DNA of 64,000 bases from Paenibacillus physcomitrellae (GTDB taxonomy: Bacteria; Bacillota; Bacilli; Paenibacillales; Paenibacillaceae), in NCBI RefSeq assembly GCF_002240225.1, contig NZ_CP022584.1:434001-498000 (forward strand), written 5' to 3'. The position numbers and the translations under genes are program-made. Under the pieces are notes generated by a model. It made no database searches. It saw only the letters and a program-made list of their open reading frames with translations, and was not told the DNA's origin. The first letter of the stretch is position 1, and the number at the start of each line of letters is the position of its first letter. This document shows positions 7,821 through 17,249 of the stretch, one piece after another.

Positions 7821-9140
7821 TTGAGTGACCCTTTACCGAGTCTTTTACATTTGGTATTCATTTTATTATTGGTGATTTTAAACGGTTTCTTTGTATCGGC
7901 CGAATATGCCATCGTCAAAATTCGAGGCGGCCGGATCGATACGCTTGTTGAAGAAGGAAGAAAAAATGCGGCTGCGGCCAGAAGCATTATCAACCATCTC
8001 GATGGTTACATGTCCGCCTGTCAGCTGGGGATTACTTTGGCCTCGCTTGGACTGGGCTGGGTCGGACAGCCGGTGGTGGCGTCCTTCTTGCAGCCTTTAT
8101 TTGAAACGTTCGGCTGGAAGCAGGGCTGGGCGTACGGCATCTCTTTTATCATCGCCTTTCTCTTTATAGCCATTCTGCACATCGTGCTTGGCGAACTGGC
8201 ACCCAAAACGATTGCGGTGCGCAAAGCCGAAGAAGTTACTTTGCTTTCGGCCAAACCGATGAAGGTTTTCTACAGAATCATGTACCCTTTAATTTGGGTC
8301 GTCAATGGTCTTGCCAATAGGCTGCTGGGCCTTCTTCATATCAGACCCGCCAGCGAGCAGGACTATTTGCATACCGAGGAAGAAATCCGGATTATGATGA
8401 AGGAAAGCAGCGAAAGCGGTTTGATCGACAGCGCTGAAATGAAGCTGGTTGACAACATCTTTGATTTCGCGGCGACAACGGCGCGGGAGATTATGATCCC
8501 TCGTACGGAAATGATCTGTTTGTACATGAATAATTCGCTGCAGGACAATATCGATATCGCTGTGGGCGGCATGCGGACGCGTTATCCTTTGTGCGATACG
8601 GACAAAGACCACATTATCGGTTTTATCCATATCAAGGATATGATCCGTTCGGATTGCAGTGATCTCAGGGAGCTGCTTCGTCCCATACTGGCAGTGCCTG
8701 AATCGATATCGATCAGCGATCTAATGAAACGCATGCAGAAAAGCAAAACGCAAATCGCAATCCTGATTGATGAATATGGCGGAACATCGGGACTTGTTAC
8801 GCTGGAAGACATCATGGAGCAAATTGTAGGCGAAATTCAGGATGAGTTTGACGAGGAACGTCCGGGTATTGAGCAAATCGAAGACGACGTTTATTCGATT
8901 GACGGGTTGATGCTGATTGATTCGATCAACGACCGGTTCAATCTGGAGATGGATTCAGAGGACTATGATACGATTGGCGGCTGGCTGTATGCGCGCATCG
9001 AGGTTCTCCCGCCGAAAGTGGGGCAGAGCGCCGAATTTGGCGGCTACCTGTTTACGGTTGAGGAGACAGACAACAAGAGAATTTCGCGCGTCAGACTGCT
9101 CAAACAGCAGTTTATTCCGCTTGAAGAAGCGGGCGCTTGA
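7821..9140 (+). CDS. CorC/HlyC-family membrane protein with CBS domains
   Basis: A 439-residue protein of the DUF21-CBS-CorC_HlyC architecture. Residues 1-190 form the DUF21 membrane part (LVFILLLVILNGFFVSAEYA at the start, LASLGLGWVGQP and VLGELAPKT later). A CBS pair lies at about 205-330 (REIMIPRTEM to LVTLEDIMEQIVGEI) and the CorC_HlyC domain at the C-terminus. Members act in magnesium or cobalt export and salt tolerance. TTG 7821 is the first possible start, because an in-frame TAA lies at 7815. Another TTG at 7851 has no ribosome binding site. A structured leader precedes the gene. Confidence 0.88.
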   Translation: MSDPLPSLLHLVFILLLVILNGFFVSAEYAIVKIRGGRIDTLVEEGRKNAAAARSIINHLDGYMSACQLGITLASLGLGWVGQPVVASFLQPLFETFGWKQGWAYGISFIIAFLFIAILHIVLGELAPKTIAVRKAEEVTLLSAKPMKVFYRIMYPLIWVVNGLANRLLGLLHIRPASEQDYLHTEEEIRIMMKESSESGLIDSAEMKLVDNIFDFAATTAREIMIPRTEMICLYMNNSLQDNIDIAVGGMRTRYPLCDTDKDHIIGFIHIKDMIRSDCSDLRELLRPILAVPESISISDLMKRMQKSKTQIAILIDEYGGTSGLVTLEDIMEQIVGEIQDEFDEERPGIEQIEDDVYSIDGLMLIDSINDRFNLEMDSEDYDTIGGWLYARIEVLPPKVGQSAEFGGYLFTVEETDNKRISRVRLLKQQFIPLEEAGA

Positions 9141-9223
9141 TGAAATAGAAGAAAGTAAGCAAGGATGCAAGGAAGTAAGAAACAAAGTAAGTAAGCAAGG
9201 AAAGCAGTAGAAAAAGGGAAGAG

Positions 9224-9246
9224 CGCGGCGATAGGCCGCGTTTTTT
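9224..9246 (+). terminator. Terminator after the CorC/HlyC gene
   Basis: CGCGGC and GCCGCG arms with a short GATAG loop, then six T. A purine-rich stretch with two AGTAAGCAAGGA copies lies between the stop and this hairpin. Confidence 0.85.
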
Positions 9247-9324
9247 CATGGTCTTTTAACTATATGTAGAGATTTCTATAGGGACTTTAGTATAATAAAG
9301 GGAAATGGAGAGGAGTGTAAAGCT

Positions 9325-10239
9325 GTGAACGAAGTTCTGAATGTAGATCTGCAATTTAAACCGAAATTTGAATTTATAAGCAGCTTACATAGCTATATTT
9401 GCCGGAAATCACACCGGAAAATCGACCTCACTCCCCATTGGGCCGAGGAGATCAAGCAGCGGATAACGCCTGACTTCGCCGCAATGCTGGACGAGTTGGA
9501 GATTAACGCCGACTGGAAGCTGGCCTATCTGCTGATTGTCATGTCCGAGCATACGGACACTCCGCAAGACGTGATCGCCTGGCTGGAGGGACTGACGCCG
9601 GGCAACCTGTACGAATGGTTTGCTCCTTATGGCGGTCAGTTCCCGGAACATATGGGGAATTTCCAATCCCAAATGATTAAGGTATTTACCGAATGGAACC
9701 GTCAATATTTTGAGGCGTGTAGTCCGGCCGTCCATGAGGCCCTTGAGCAGCATCTGGCTGAACGGACGGCCGAACGAACGAAGATGAATACGGCAGAATT
9801 TATTGATGATACGACGGGCGGATTTGTTTTTGAGTCTACGGGCGGGGCGGATACGCTGCTTCTGGTGCCGCAATATCACTTTCAGCCTGTCAATTTGATC
9901 TACCATTTTGGTTCCATTCTGTTCTGCCATTATACCTCGCGGATCGATCTCAACGATGAGGATTTTATGTCTATGCATGATTATCGGGTTCTCCGAAGCC
10001 TTGCGGAGAAAAGCCGCCTGAAGATTCTGCGTTATTTGCAGAACGGTCCCAAACCTTTTATCGAAATTGTTCGCGAATTGAAATTGTCGAAAGGCATTAC
10101 TCATGACCATATTTCCAAGCTGCGCAGTGCCGGATTGATTTATGCTCATTTTCAGGGCGAGAACTTGACCAGCTACAGCACTCGGATGAAGGGACTGGCT
10201 CAGATGCAGGACAAGCTGGTGGACTTTATCACGCAATAA
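9325..10239 (+). CDS. ArsR-like winged-helix regulator
   Basis: A 304-residue protein. The C-terminal 85 residues form an ArsR-type winged helix: YRVLRSLAEKSRLKILRYL, then LKLSKGITHDHISKLRSAGLI as the recognition region. The N-terminal 200 residues are an unnamed domain found with this type of helix in Bacillota, with no clear metal site. The GTG start at 9325 follows GGAGAGGAG, and a TATAAT lies at 9291-9296. It stands just before the opp operon on the same strand but behind its own terminator, so a link with peptide uptake is only possible. Confidence 0.8.
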   Translation: MNEVLNVDLQFKPKFEFISSLHSYICRKSHRKIDLTPHWAEEIKQRITPDFAAMLDELEINADWKLAYLLIVMSEHTDTPQDVIAWLEGLTPGNLYEWFAPYGGQFPEHMGNFQSQMIKVFTEWNRQYFEACSPAVHEALEQHLAERTAERTKMNTAEFIDDTTGGFVFESTGGADTLLLVPQYHFQPVNLIYHFGSILFCHYTSRIDLNDEDFMSMHDYRVLRSLAEKSRLKILRYLQNGPKPFIEIVRELKLSKGITHDHISKLRSAGLIYAHFQGENLTSYSTRMKGLAQMQDKLVDFITQ

Positions 10240-10266
10240 CAACGGAATAACACTTTTCCGATTCGT

Positions 10267-10298
10267 CCGTTCCTTCCATGAAGGAGCGGGCTTTTTTT
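10267..10298 (+). terminator. Terminator after the ArsR-like gene
   Basis: CCGTTCCTTC and GAAGGAGCGG arms around CAT, then a seven-T run. Confidence 0.88.
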
Positions 10299-10538
10299 GT
10301 GCGATTAAGCTGATTTTGGCCGGCAGCTTCTATACGAAATTGCATTTTTTCCCTTATGATTCTGCGAAAGAAGAAAACTGAAAAAGTTCTCTCTTTACAG
10401 AACCGCCCGACTTACTTATAATAAGGTCAGCAAGCCTAAAGCACACTGATTTTATCGGAATTATAATCATTAGCTACATAGAAAGTCTCTCCCTGTGCTG
10501 TAGGCCTAGATAAATTAAATAAGAAGGGTAAGAGTGAT
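10299..10538. other. opp upstream region
   Basis: No gene is visible. It holds one good SigmaA promoter (10394-10422) and, after it, about 110 bases of AT-rich leader containing a second TATAAT (10462-10467) with no matching -35. Confidence 0.6.
10394..10422 (+). promoter_or_regulatory. SigmaA promoter of the opp operon
   Basis: TTTACA (10394-10399), an exact 17-base spacer, and TATAAT (10417-10422). Confidence 0.75.
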
Positions 10539-12281
10539 ATGAGAAAAAGTACGATTTTGTTAGCTTCATTAATGCTTGCCGGATCGATTCTGCTGTCCGC
10601 ATGCTCCAGCAATAACGAGGCTTCTAACGCTTCGAACGCCGGCTCTAATGCAGTCGCAAGCAATTCCGGAAGCAATTCGTCTTCGAACGCCGCAGGCGTG
10701 CAGGGCGACGATCTGTCCATCGAGGCGAGCGATATGACCAAACTGCCGCAGCTTGCCCAGAACCGTACGGATACCATCATTGTAGGACTTACAGATCCAA
10801 GCGGATCGTTTACGCCATATTTCCAACAAAGCGGTTATGACGGCAACGTTTCTTCTCTGCTTTATACACCGCTGGTTACCCAGGACGAAAAAGGACTGCC
10901 TAAAGCAGGTCTGGCCGAGAAATGGGAGGTTTCCGAAGATCAGCTGACTTATACCTATCATCTACGCAAGGATCTGAAATTCACCGATGGTTCGCCGCTG
11001 ACGGCAGACGATGTGGCTTTTACCTGGACGATTCTCAATGATCCTTCCTATGACGGGGACTCGCTGATTCCTTCGATCGGAATCAAGGGAGCAGCCGACT
11101 ACAAAGCCGGGAAAGCAACAACGATCTCCGGGATCAAGGTGATTGATCCGCAGACGGTCTCGGTTACATTGGAGAAACCGAACGCAACCGCTCTGGAGCT
11201 GCTGGGCTCGGATGTGCTGTCCAAAGCCTATTACGGCAAAGACTACAAATACGGTAACCTTAATTATATGAAAGACTTGTCCTCGAAACCGCTCGGCACA
11301 GGCCCTTATAAATTAGAGAAGTTTATTCCGGGTCAAGAAGTCCGGATGGTTGCCAACGAAAACTATTTTGCAGGCAAACCAAAGACAGAGCATTTCATTT
11401 ATAAAACCTCTGACGGCGATACCTGGCAGTACCTTGAAACCGGCGAAGTCGACTATGCTTCCTTCAGTGCTACTCAGGAGAACATCGACAAGCTGAAAAG
11501 CATGGGTTTTGTCAACCTCGCGACTTATACACCAAGCAACTACGGCTACCTGCAGGTTAACCTGGAGCATTCGCAAATGAGCGACAAAAATGTCCGTCAG
11601 GCTATCGCTTATGGTCTTGATCGTCAGAGCATCTATGTAGATGCCAACCAAGGCGCAGGTTCTGTTGCGAACATCCCGGCAGCCGCCATTTCCTGGTCTT
11701 ATACGGAAGACGGCATCAACCCGTACAAATACGATCCGGACAAAGCCAACCAGCTGCTGGATGAAGCCGGCTGGACTGTAGGCTCTGACGGTATCCGTGA
11801 GAAAGACGGCAAGAAGCTGACGGTTCATTTCCTTGGTTTCAAGAACGCGCAGAATGATATCTTTATCTCGCTAGCTACCGAGAACTTCAAAGCAATCGGC
11901 ATCGACTTCCAGCCGGAAATTTTCGCTGACTTTAACGCAATGGTAGCCAAAGTCGAAGGCGGAGATTACGATCTGGCCGCGTTCTCCACTTCGCTGCTGA
12001 ACGATCCTTCCGACGGCGTCGCTCAATTTGTGGACGGTGAACTGAAAGGCTATGACAACCCGCAGGTGAAAGAGCTTTACAACAAAGCTTTGGCCACAAG
12101 CGACATCGAAGAGCGAAAGACGATTTATGCCGAGCTGTATAAACTGTTGAACGACGAGCTTCCGGTTATTTTCACGAACTATAAGAAACAAGTTTACGCG
12201 TACAACGGACGCATCGAGAACTTTAAGATGGATCCGATCCTTGGACTTTCTCCAAACGTAAACAATTGGACTCTGAAATAA
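10539..12281 (+). CDS. oppA: Oligopeptide-binding lipoprotein OppA
   Basis: A 580-residue SBP_bac_5 family lipoprotein that captures peptides outside the membrane. The signal peptide ends in lipobox LLSAC with Cys22 as lipid anchor, followed by an Asn/Ser-rich linker to about residue 55. Family motifs include YTYHLRKDLKFTDGSPLTADDV and a late GYDNPQVKELYNKAL. ATG 10539 follows AGAAGGG. It heads an A-B-C-D-F operon, and a hairpin between it and oppB may raise its level over the permeases. Confidence 0.92.
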   Translation: MRKSTILLASLMLAGSILLSACSSNNEASNASNAGSNAVASNSGSNSSSNAAGVQGDDLSIEASDMTKLPQLAQNRTDTIIVGLTDPSGSFTPYFQQSGYDGNVSSLLYTPLVTQDEKGLPKAGLAEKWEVSEDQLTYTYHLRKDLKFTDGSPLTADDVAFTWTILNDPSYDGDSLIPSIGIKGAADYKAGKATTISGIKVIDPQTVSVTLEKPNATALELLGSDVLSKAYYGKDYKYGNLNYMKDLSSKPLGTGPYKLEKFIPGQEVRMVANENYFAGKPKTEHFIYKTSDGDTWQYLETGEVDYASFSATQENIDKLKSMGFVNLATYTPSNYGYLQVNLEHSQMSDKNVRQAIAYGLDRQSIYVDANQGAGSVANIPAAAISWSYTEDGINPYKYDPDKANQLLDEAGWTVGSDGIREKDGKKLTVHFLGFKNAQNDIFISLATENFKAIGIDFQPEIFADFNAMVAKVEGGDYDLAAFSTSLLNDPSDGVAQFVDGELKGYDNPQVKELYNKALATSDIEERKTIYAELYKLLNDELPVIFTNYKKQVYAYNGRIENFKMDPILGLSPNVNNWTLK

Positions 12282-12293
12282 TCAATATGCGGA

Positions 12294-12326
12294 CATCCCC
12301 TGCGCCTGTTTCTGGTGTGGGGGATG
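12294..12326 (+). terminator. Intercistronic hairpin between oppA and oppB
   Basis: CATCCCC and GGGGATG arms with no T-run. Such hairpins after binding-protein genes usually protect the upstream message or partly stop transcription, giving more binding protein than permease. Confidence 0.55.
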
Positions 12327-12347
12327 CCTTATCATAAGGAGCCGATC

Positions 12348-13301
12348 ATGAGTAGTTATCTTACGAAACGTATTACGTATATGATATTGATTTTACTTGC
12401 GGCCTCGCTGCTCATTTTTTGCCTGTATGCCTTCACACCTGGTGATTTCATCAGCGGCAATATGAAGCTTAGTCCTGAACGCAAAGCGGAGCTTAGAGAG
12501 ATTTACGGACTGAACAAACCGGTTCTGGAGCGGTACATCATCTGGATGAAAAATGCCTTCCACGGCGACTTCGGATATTCCCTGGCTCAGCAAAGACCGG
12601 TCCTCACTTTGTTTAACGATTACATCTGGAATTCGTTCCTGCTTGCGGTCGTCTCTACTTTCTTCACCTGGTTTATCGCGGTTGTCATCGGCGTTGTCGC
12701 TGCTTACAAGCTGTATTCCTGGTTTGATTCGTTGATCATGGTATTAATCTTCGCCTGTATGTCTTTGCCTTCGTTCTTTATCGGGCTGCTGCTGATCAAG
12801 ATGCTTGCGGTTGACCTAAAATGGCTGCCTCCGGGCGGCATGATTACGACAGGCAGCAATGCGACAGGGATGGCTTATGTCTCGGAGGTTATTCATCATA
12901 TGACGCTTCCGGTTATCGTTATGACGCTGCTTGGGCTCGGCTCCCTGACCCGTTACTTTAGAAGCAATATGATTGATGTCATTCAGCAGGATTATATCCG
13001 GACAGCGCGGGCCAAAGGGCTGAAAGAACGCAAGGTACTGTTTGTTCATGCTTTGCGCAACGCGTTGCTTCCGGCCATTACGCTGATTGGCTTCGAGCTT
13101 CCGGGACTGTTCGGGGGTTCCCTGATTATTGAAAAAATCTTCAACTGGCCCGGAATCGGCCAATTGTACATGTCGTCTTTCTCCACCCGCGATTATCCGC
13201 TGCTGATGGGATTTACGATGCTGATCGCGATTTTGACGGTGATCGGAACCCTGTTGTCGGATCTGCTGTACAAAATAGCCGACCCGCGCGTGAAATTATA
13301 A
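12348..13301 (+). CDS. oppB: Oligopeptide ABC permease OppB
   Basis: A 317-residue membrane protein with about six helices. The EAA loop, which contacts the ATPases, is DYIRTARAKGLKERKVLFVHALRNALLP. ATG 12348 follows TAAGGAG; an upstream in-frame start lies inside the preceding hairpin region and lacks a ribosome binding site. Second gene of the opp operon, partner of OppC. Confidence 0.93.
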   Translation: MSSYLTKRITYMILILLAASLLIFCLYAFTPGDFISGNMKLSPERKAELREIYGLNKPVLERYIIWMKNAFHGDFGYSLAQQRPVLTLFNDYIWNSFLLAVVSTFFTWFIAVVIGVVAAYKLYSWFDSLIMVLIFACMSLPSFFIGLLLIKMLAVDLKWLPPGGMITTGSNATGMAYVSEVIHHMTLPVIVMTLLGLGSLTRYFRSNMIDVIQQDYIRTARAKGLKERKVLFVHALRNALLPAITLIGFELPGLFGGSLIIEKIFNWPGIGQLYMSSFSTRDYPLLMGFTMLIAILTVIGTLLSDLLYKIADPRVKL

Positions 13302-13315
13302 GGAGGTAGTCATAC

Positions 13316-14239
13316 ATGTCATCGGTTAGCGGCAAATTGGCCGCCGGGGGAACCCAGGCGCCTCCGGTCAAAACCTCGTTATGGAAACAATCGTTTAAAC
13401 AGCTATGGAAGAACAAACTGGCCGTAACCGGCCTAGTTATCGTTATTATTATGTTTCTTGCCTGTTTTATCGGGCCTTTATTTTCGCCTTATACCGACAA
13501 CCAGATTAATTTGCGGATCATGGGGAAGGGGCCTAATGCCCAGCACTGGTTAGGTACGGATAAACTCGGCCGGGACGTGCTGCTGCGGGTGCTTATGGCC
13601 GGCAGAATCTCGCTGACCGTCGGATTTGCTGCGATGGTGCTGTCCGTATTTATCGGTACTCTTCTGGGAACGCTCGCCGGTTTCTACCGGGGAGTAGTCG
13701 ACCAGGTCATCATGCGGATTGCCGATCTGCTGCTCACCATTCCAAGTCTGCCGCTGCTGCTCATCGCGGGTTCCATGCTGTCGAGCTGGAATGTGCCAAC
13801 GGATTATCGGATGTACGTCGTCATGCTGATGCTGAGTGTGGTCGGCTGGCCGGGACTGGCCCGCATGATCCGCGGCCAGCTGCTGAGTCTCCGCGAAAGA
13901 GAATATATGCAGGCAACGGTAGTGCTTGGACTGCGGGACCGCCGCAAATTGTTTAAGCACCTGCTGCCGAACCTGGCTCCGCTGATCATCGTTATTGCCA
14001 CCTTGAATATCGGCAGCTCGATTCTGCTGGAATCCGTGCTGAGTTATTTTGGTGTCGGCGTTACGGCGCCTACACCTACTTGGGGCAACATGATTCAGGA
14101 CAGCAACAACCTGATCGATTTCCAAATGAGACCTTGGCTTTGGATACCGCCGGGCTTGTGTATTTTTGCAACGGTCATCGCTATTAATTTGTTTGGCGAT
14201 GGTCTGCGGGATGTTCTCGATCCCAACCATAAAAGGTAG
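13316..14239 (+). CDS. oppC: Oligopeptide ABC permease OppC
   Basis: A 307-residue membrane permease. A cytoplasmic N-terminus precedes KNKLAVTGLVIVIIMFLACF. The typical LGTDKLGRDVLLRVLMAGRISL motif and the EAA loop (EYMQATVVLGLRDRRKLFKHLLPN) identify the DppC/OppC family. ATG 13316 follows AAGGAGG, 14 bases after oppB. Confidence 0.94.
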   Translation: MSSVSGKLAAGGTQAPPVKTSLWKQSFKQLWKNKLAVTGLVIVIIMFLACFIGPLFSPYTDNQINLRIMGKGPNAQHWLGTDKLGRDVLLRVLMAGRISLTVGFAAMVLSVFIGTLLGTLAGFYRGVVDQVIMRIADLLLTIPSLPLLLIAGSMLSSWNVPTDYRMYVVMLMLSVVGWPGLARMIRGQLLSLREREYMQATVVLGLRDRRKLFKHLLPNLAPLIIVIATLNIGSSILLESVLSYFGVGVTAPTPTWGNMIQDSNNLIDFQMRPWLWIPPGLCIFATVIAINLFGDGLRDVLDPNHKR

Positions 14240-14253
14240 GTGGCAAGTTCGTC

Positions 14254-15243
14254 ATGAATAAAACTTTGCTGGATATAGAGCATTTGAGCACACACTTTTT
14301 CACAGATGGAGGCACGGTCAAGGCGGTTGACGATGTGAGCTTTCAGGTTCGTAAAGGCGAGATCGTATGTATCGTTGGCGAATCCGGCAGCGGCAAAAGC
14401 ATCACGGCCATGTCGGTTATGGGCCTCGTCAAAGAGCCGGCTGGCCGGGTTGTGAACGGCCAAATCAAGCTGGAGGGTCAGAACCTGCTGACCTTGACAA
14501 AAAACGAAAAACGTGTTCTCCGCGGCAAAGAGATTGCGATGATTTTTCAAGAGCCGATGTCTTCGCTAAACCCGGTTCTGCCGATTGGGCAGCAGATTAT
14601 GGAGCCGCTGCGCGAGCATTTGAAGATGGGGAAGAAAGAAGCCCGCGAGCGCGCAATCGAATTAATCAAGGAAGTCGGTATTTCGCGTGCCGAGCAAATT
14701 GTGGATGCCTATCCGCATGAGCTTAGCGGCGGCATGCTGCAGCGGGTGATGATCGCGATTGCGATTTCCTGTAATCCAAAGCTGCTGATTGCGGACGAAC
14801 CCACAACGGCGCTTGACGTTACGATTCAGGCGCAAATTCTGGAGATGATGCGCAAGCTGCGCGAAGAGTCCGATATGTCGATTCTGCTGATCACGCACGA
14901 TTTGGGCGTAGTGGCAGAAATGGCCGATTACGTCGTAGTTATGTATGCCGGTCAAGTCGTGGAACAGGGCGAAGTGGTGGAACTGTTTGAGAATCCTAAG
15001 CACCCTTATACCCAAGGCTTGCTGAAATCGAAGCCGGTTCTGAATCAGCGGCAGGAAGAGCTTTATTCGATTCCGGGACAGGTTCCGAATCCGCTGGAGC
15101 TGACCGAGTCCTGCTATTTCCATGACCGCTGCGAACACTGCATGGACATCTGCCGGGTGCGCCAGCCGCGTCTGAAGGAGGTAGGCAGCGAGCAGAAAGT
15201 GGCCTGCTGGCTGTATGAAGAGGAGGCTGCCATCCATGTCTGA
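14254..15243 (+). CDS. oppD: Oligopeptide ABC ATPase OppD
   Basis: A 329-residue ATPase with Walker A GESGSGKS at residues 42-49, the Q-loop [13 protein letters not shown], signature LSGGM and Walker [13 protein letters not shown]. The C-terminal oligopeptide domain has a cysteine cluster ([14 protein letters not shown]) like that which binds an iron-sulphur cluster in some DppD/OppD proteins; cluster binding is not established here. ATG 14254 lies 14 bases after oppC. Its end overlaps oppF by 8 bases. Confidence 0.94.
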   Translation: MNKTLLDIEHLSTHFFTDGGTVKAVDDVSFQVRKGEIVCIVGESGSGKSITAMSVMGLVKEPAGRVVNGQIKLEGQNLLTLTKNEKRVLRGKEIAMIFQEPMSSLNPVLPIGQQIMEPLREHLKMGKKEARERAIELIKEVGISRAEQIVDAYPHELSGGMLQRVMIAIAISCNPKLLIADEPTTALDVTIQAQILEMMRKLREESDMSILLITHDLGVVAEMADYVVVMYAGQVVEQGEVVELFENPKHPYTQGLLKSKPVLNQRQEELYSIPGQVPNPLELTESCYFHDRCEHCMDICRVRQPRLKEVGSEQKVACWLYEEEAAIHV

Positions 15244-16201
15244 GCCATTGCTGGAGATTCAACATTTAAAGAAATATTTTCCGATTAAACAGGGGTTGCT
15301 GAACAAGACCGTCGCCAATGTCAAAGCGGTGGATGACATTAGCCTGACCATCGGCCGTGGGGAGACCTTTGGCCTGGTAGGCGAGTCCGGCAGCGGCAAA
15401 AGCACGGTCGGCAGAAGCATTGTTCGTCTGACCGAGAAGACGAGCGGGGATATCTTGTTCAAAGGACAGGATATTTATAAGCTGTCCGGTGAAGAGCTGC
15501 GGAAGATCAGACCGCAGATGCAGCTGATTTTTCAGGACCCATACAGCTCCCTAAACCCGCGTGTACGCGTAGGCGATGCGATTGGGGAGGCGTTGCTGGA
15601 TCACGGACTGGCGCCCAAGAATGAAATCCGGGATCGGGTGAAGGAAGTGCTTGGACTGTGCGGACTTTCTTCCTATCATATCGACCGGTTCCCACATGAG
15701 TTCTCCGGCGGCCAGCGTCAGCGGATCGGCATCGCCCGGGCTTTGATTCTGAACCCGGATTTGATCATCGCAGACGAGCCGGTGTCGGCGCTGGATGTAT
15801 CTATTCAAGCCCAGATTATCAACCTGTTCAGAAAGCTGCAGGAGGACCGCGGACTGACTTATTTGTTTATTTCCCATGACCTCAGCGTGGTTGAGCACCT
15901 GTGCACGCGGATCGGTGTTATGTACCTGGGCACGATGATGGAAACGGGCTCACGCGACGAGCTGTTCAAGAACCCGCTGCACCCGTACACCAAAGCGCTC
16001 CTGTCTGCCGTTCCGGTTCCGATTCCGAAGCTGAAGCGAGAGCGGATCGTGCTGAAAGGGGATATTCCAAGCCCAGTCAATCCGCCTTCCGGCTGCAAAT
16101 TCCATACCCGCTGTCCGTTTGCGGTTGAACGCTGCAAATCCGAGGTTCCGGAGTTCCGGAATGTGGGCAGCGACCATTTCGTAGCTTGTCATTTGGTCTA
16201 A
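15236..16201 (+). CDS. oppF: Oligopeptide ABC ATPase OppF
   Basis: A 321-residue ATPase with Walker [10 protein letters not shown]-loop LIFQDPYSSLNPR, signature FSGGQRQRIGIARAL and Walker B LIIADEPVSALD, the usual OppF set. ATG 15236 follows AGAGGAGG; an earlier in-frame ATG at 15215 lies upstream of that site. Last gene of the opp operon, translationally coupled to oppD. Confidence 0.94.
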   Translation: MSEPLLEIQHLKKYFPIKQGLLNKTVANVKAVDDISLTIGRGETFGLVGESGSGKSTVGRSIVRLTEKTSGDILFKGQDIYKLSGEELRKIRPQMQLIFQDPYSSLNPRVRVGDAIGEALLDHGLAPKNEIRDRVKEVLGLCGLSSYHIDRFPHEFSGGQRQRIGIARALILNPDLIIADEPVSALDVSIQAQIINLFRKLQEDRGLTYLFISHDLSVVEHLCTRIGVMYLGTMMETGSRDELFKNPLHPYTKALLSAVPVPIPKLKRERIVLKGDIPSPVNPPSGCKFHTRCPFAVERCKSEVPEFRNVGSDHFVACHLV

Positions 16202-16525
16202 TAGATTAACGGAAATGAAAAGGTTAGATCGAGAGAGATTAAATAGGTAGGTACAACGAGAAATAGATAATTACAGCGAGTAGATAATCACAACAATAAA
16301 TAGCTGGATACAACAAATAGATAGACAGAACAATAAACGCACCCCCGATCGGGGGTGCGTTTATTTAACGTTGATTGAACTTATGAGTTTGAACTTGTGA
16401 ATTGTAAGTTTTGACTAGTGTTCTTAACTTGTGATTTTGAACCTGGACTACTGGGCTCGTGCGCTTGAATTTGTCAATTGCACTGAACCCAGTGAACTAG
16501 ATTTATTAACTTAACCTGCGGACTC
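16202..16525. other. Repeat-rich intergenic region with central terminator
   Basis: No gene is visible. The left half (16253-16340) is a degenerate array of 15-20-base units starting ACAAC/ACAGC. A perfect palindrome terminator occupies 16332-16365. The right half (16370-16510) is a different degenerate array built on TTGAACTTGTGA. Confidence 0.6.
16332..16365. terminator. Bidirectional terminator between oppF and yteA
   Basis: A perfect 34-base palindrome, with inner arms CGCACCCCC and GGGGGTGCG around GATC and outer AATAAA/TTTATT, so both strands end in U-rich RNA. It serves the converging genes on each side. Confidence 0.85.
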
Positions 16526-17113
16526 TTAATCCTCGTCCGGCGTTGTATCCGAAGCCATGTCTTCATAGCTCTCGACATTTCTCTTAGCGGACATGGCCGG
16601 GGAATCGGAATTGCCGTAGCTCTCCACGGTTTTCCAGGCGCTAGCGTCATCAAACCGTCCGGCATTTTGCTGGCGGTGTTCACCCGCTCCGGTTGGAGGC
16701 AGTGTCATCACTTCTTCTTCGATAGGCCGAGTGGATGGAACCTGCTGCTCCGGTGAATTTTGAACCGAATAAGTCGTATAGGGAATGGCCTCCAGCCGCT
16801 CGTACGGAATTGCTTCGCCGGTGATTTCATCGATACCGTATTCACCGGTCTCTATTCGCTGCAGGGCTGCATTCACCTGCTCCAGCTGATGCTGGAGATT
16901 GTCATCGATAGCCAGGTCGCGGCTCCGTTCAAATGTTTCCGTTCCTTCATCCGCCGGGTGATTATCGGCCGTGCTTAAATCACCTGTAGACATTCTAAGG
17001 GATTCGTTCAGGCCGGGGCCTCCGTCTTCTTTGAAGTGATTCTCCAAATCCTGTTTCATATCTAGCAATATATGCTTCAGCTTATCCAGCTGGGATGGGG
17101 TTAAATGATTCAT
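16526..17113 (-). CDS. yteA: YteA-type TraR/DksA-like sporulation protein without cysteines
   Basis: A 195-residue protein. An N-terminal coiled coil (QLDKLKHILLDMKQDLENH, then ALQRIETGEYGI) and a core TGEAIPYERLEAIP match the YteA branch of the TraR/DksA family. The zinc finger cysteines are gone: the CxxC position reads IDEIT, and the whole protein has no cysteine. The final 60 residues are acidic and low complexity. ATG 17113 follows GGAGGAGG. YteA is linked to sporulation in Bacillus; its molecular action is unclear. Confidence 0.78.
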   Translation of the reverse strand: MNHLTPSQLDKLKHILLDMKQDLENHFKEDGGPGLNESLRMSTGDLSTADNHPADEGTETFERSRDLAIDDNLQHQLEQVNAALQRIETGEYGIDEITGEAIPYERLEAIPYTTYSVQNSPEQQVPSTRPIEEEVMTLPPTGAGEHRQQNAGRFDDASAWKTVESYGNSDSPAMSAKRNVESYEDMASDTTPDED

Positions 17114-17249
17114 TAGGTTTCCTCCTCCGAATAAGGTCAGTTATTATTTACCCGGAAAAAGGGGACGGTGACGCATGACTCCATTTCATATACAATGGGA
17201 GGTGCGGTTTGTTTACGTTTTCAACATTTGCAGAAGAGGAGATATACAG

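Noticed and set aside
7577..7828. An 83-codon plus-strand frame before the CorC/HlyC gene
   Set aside because: It spans the gerQ terminator and the promoter and leader of the next gene, lacks a ribosome binding site and shows no domain.
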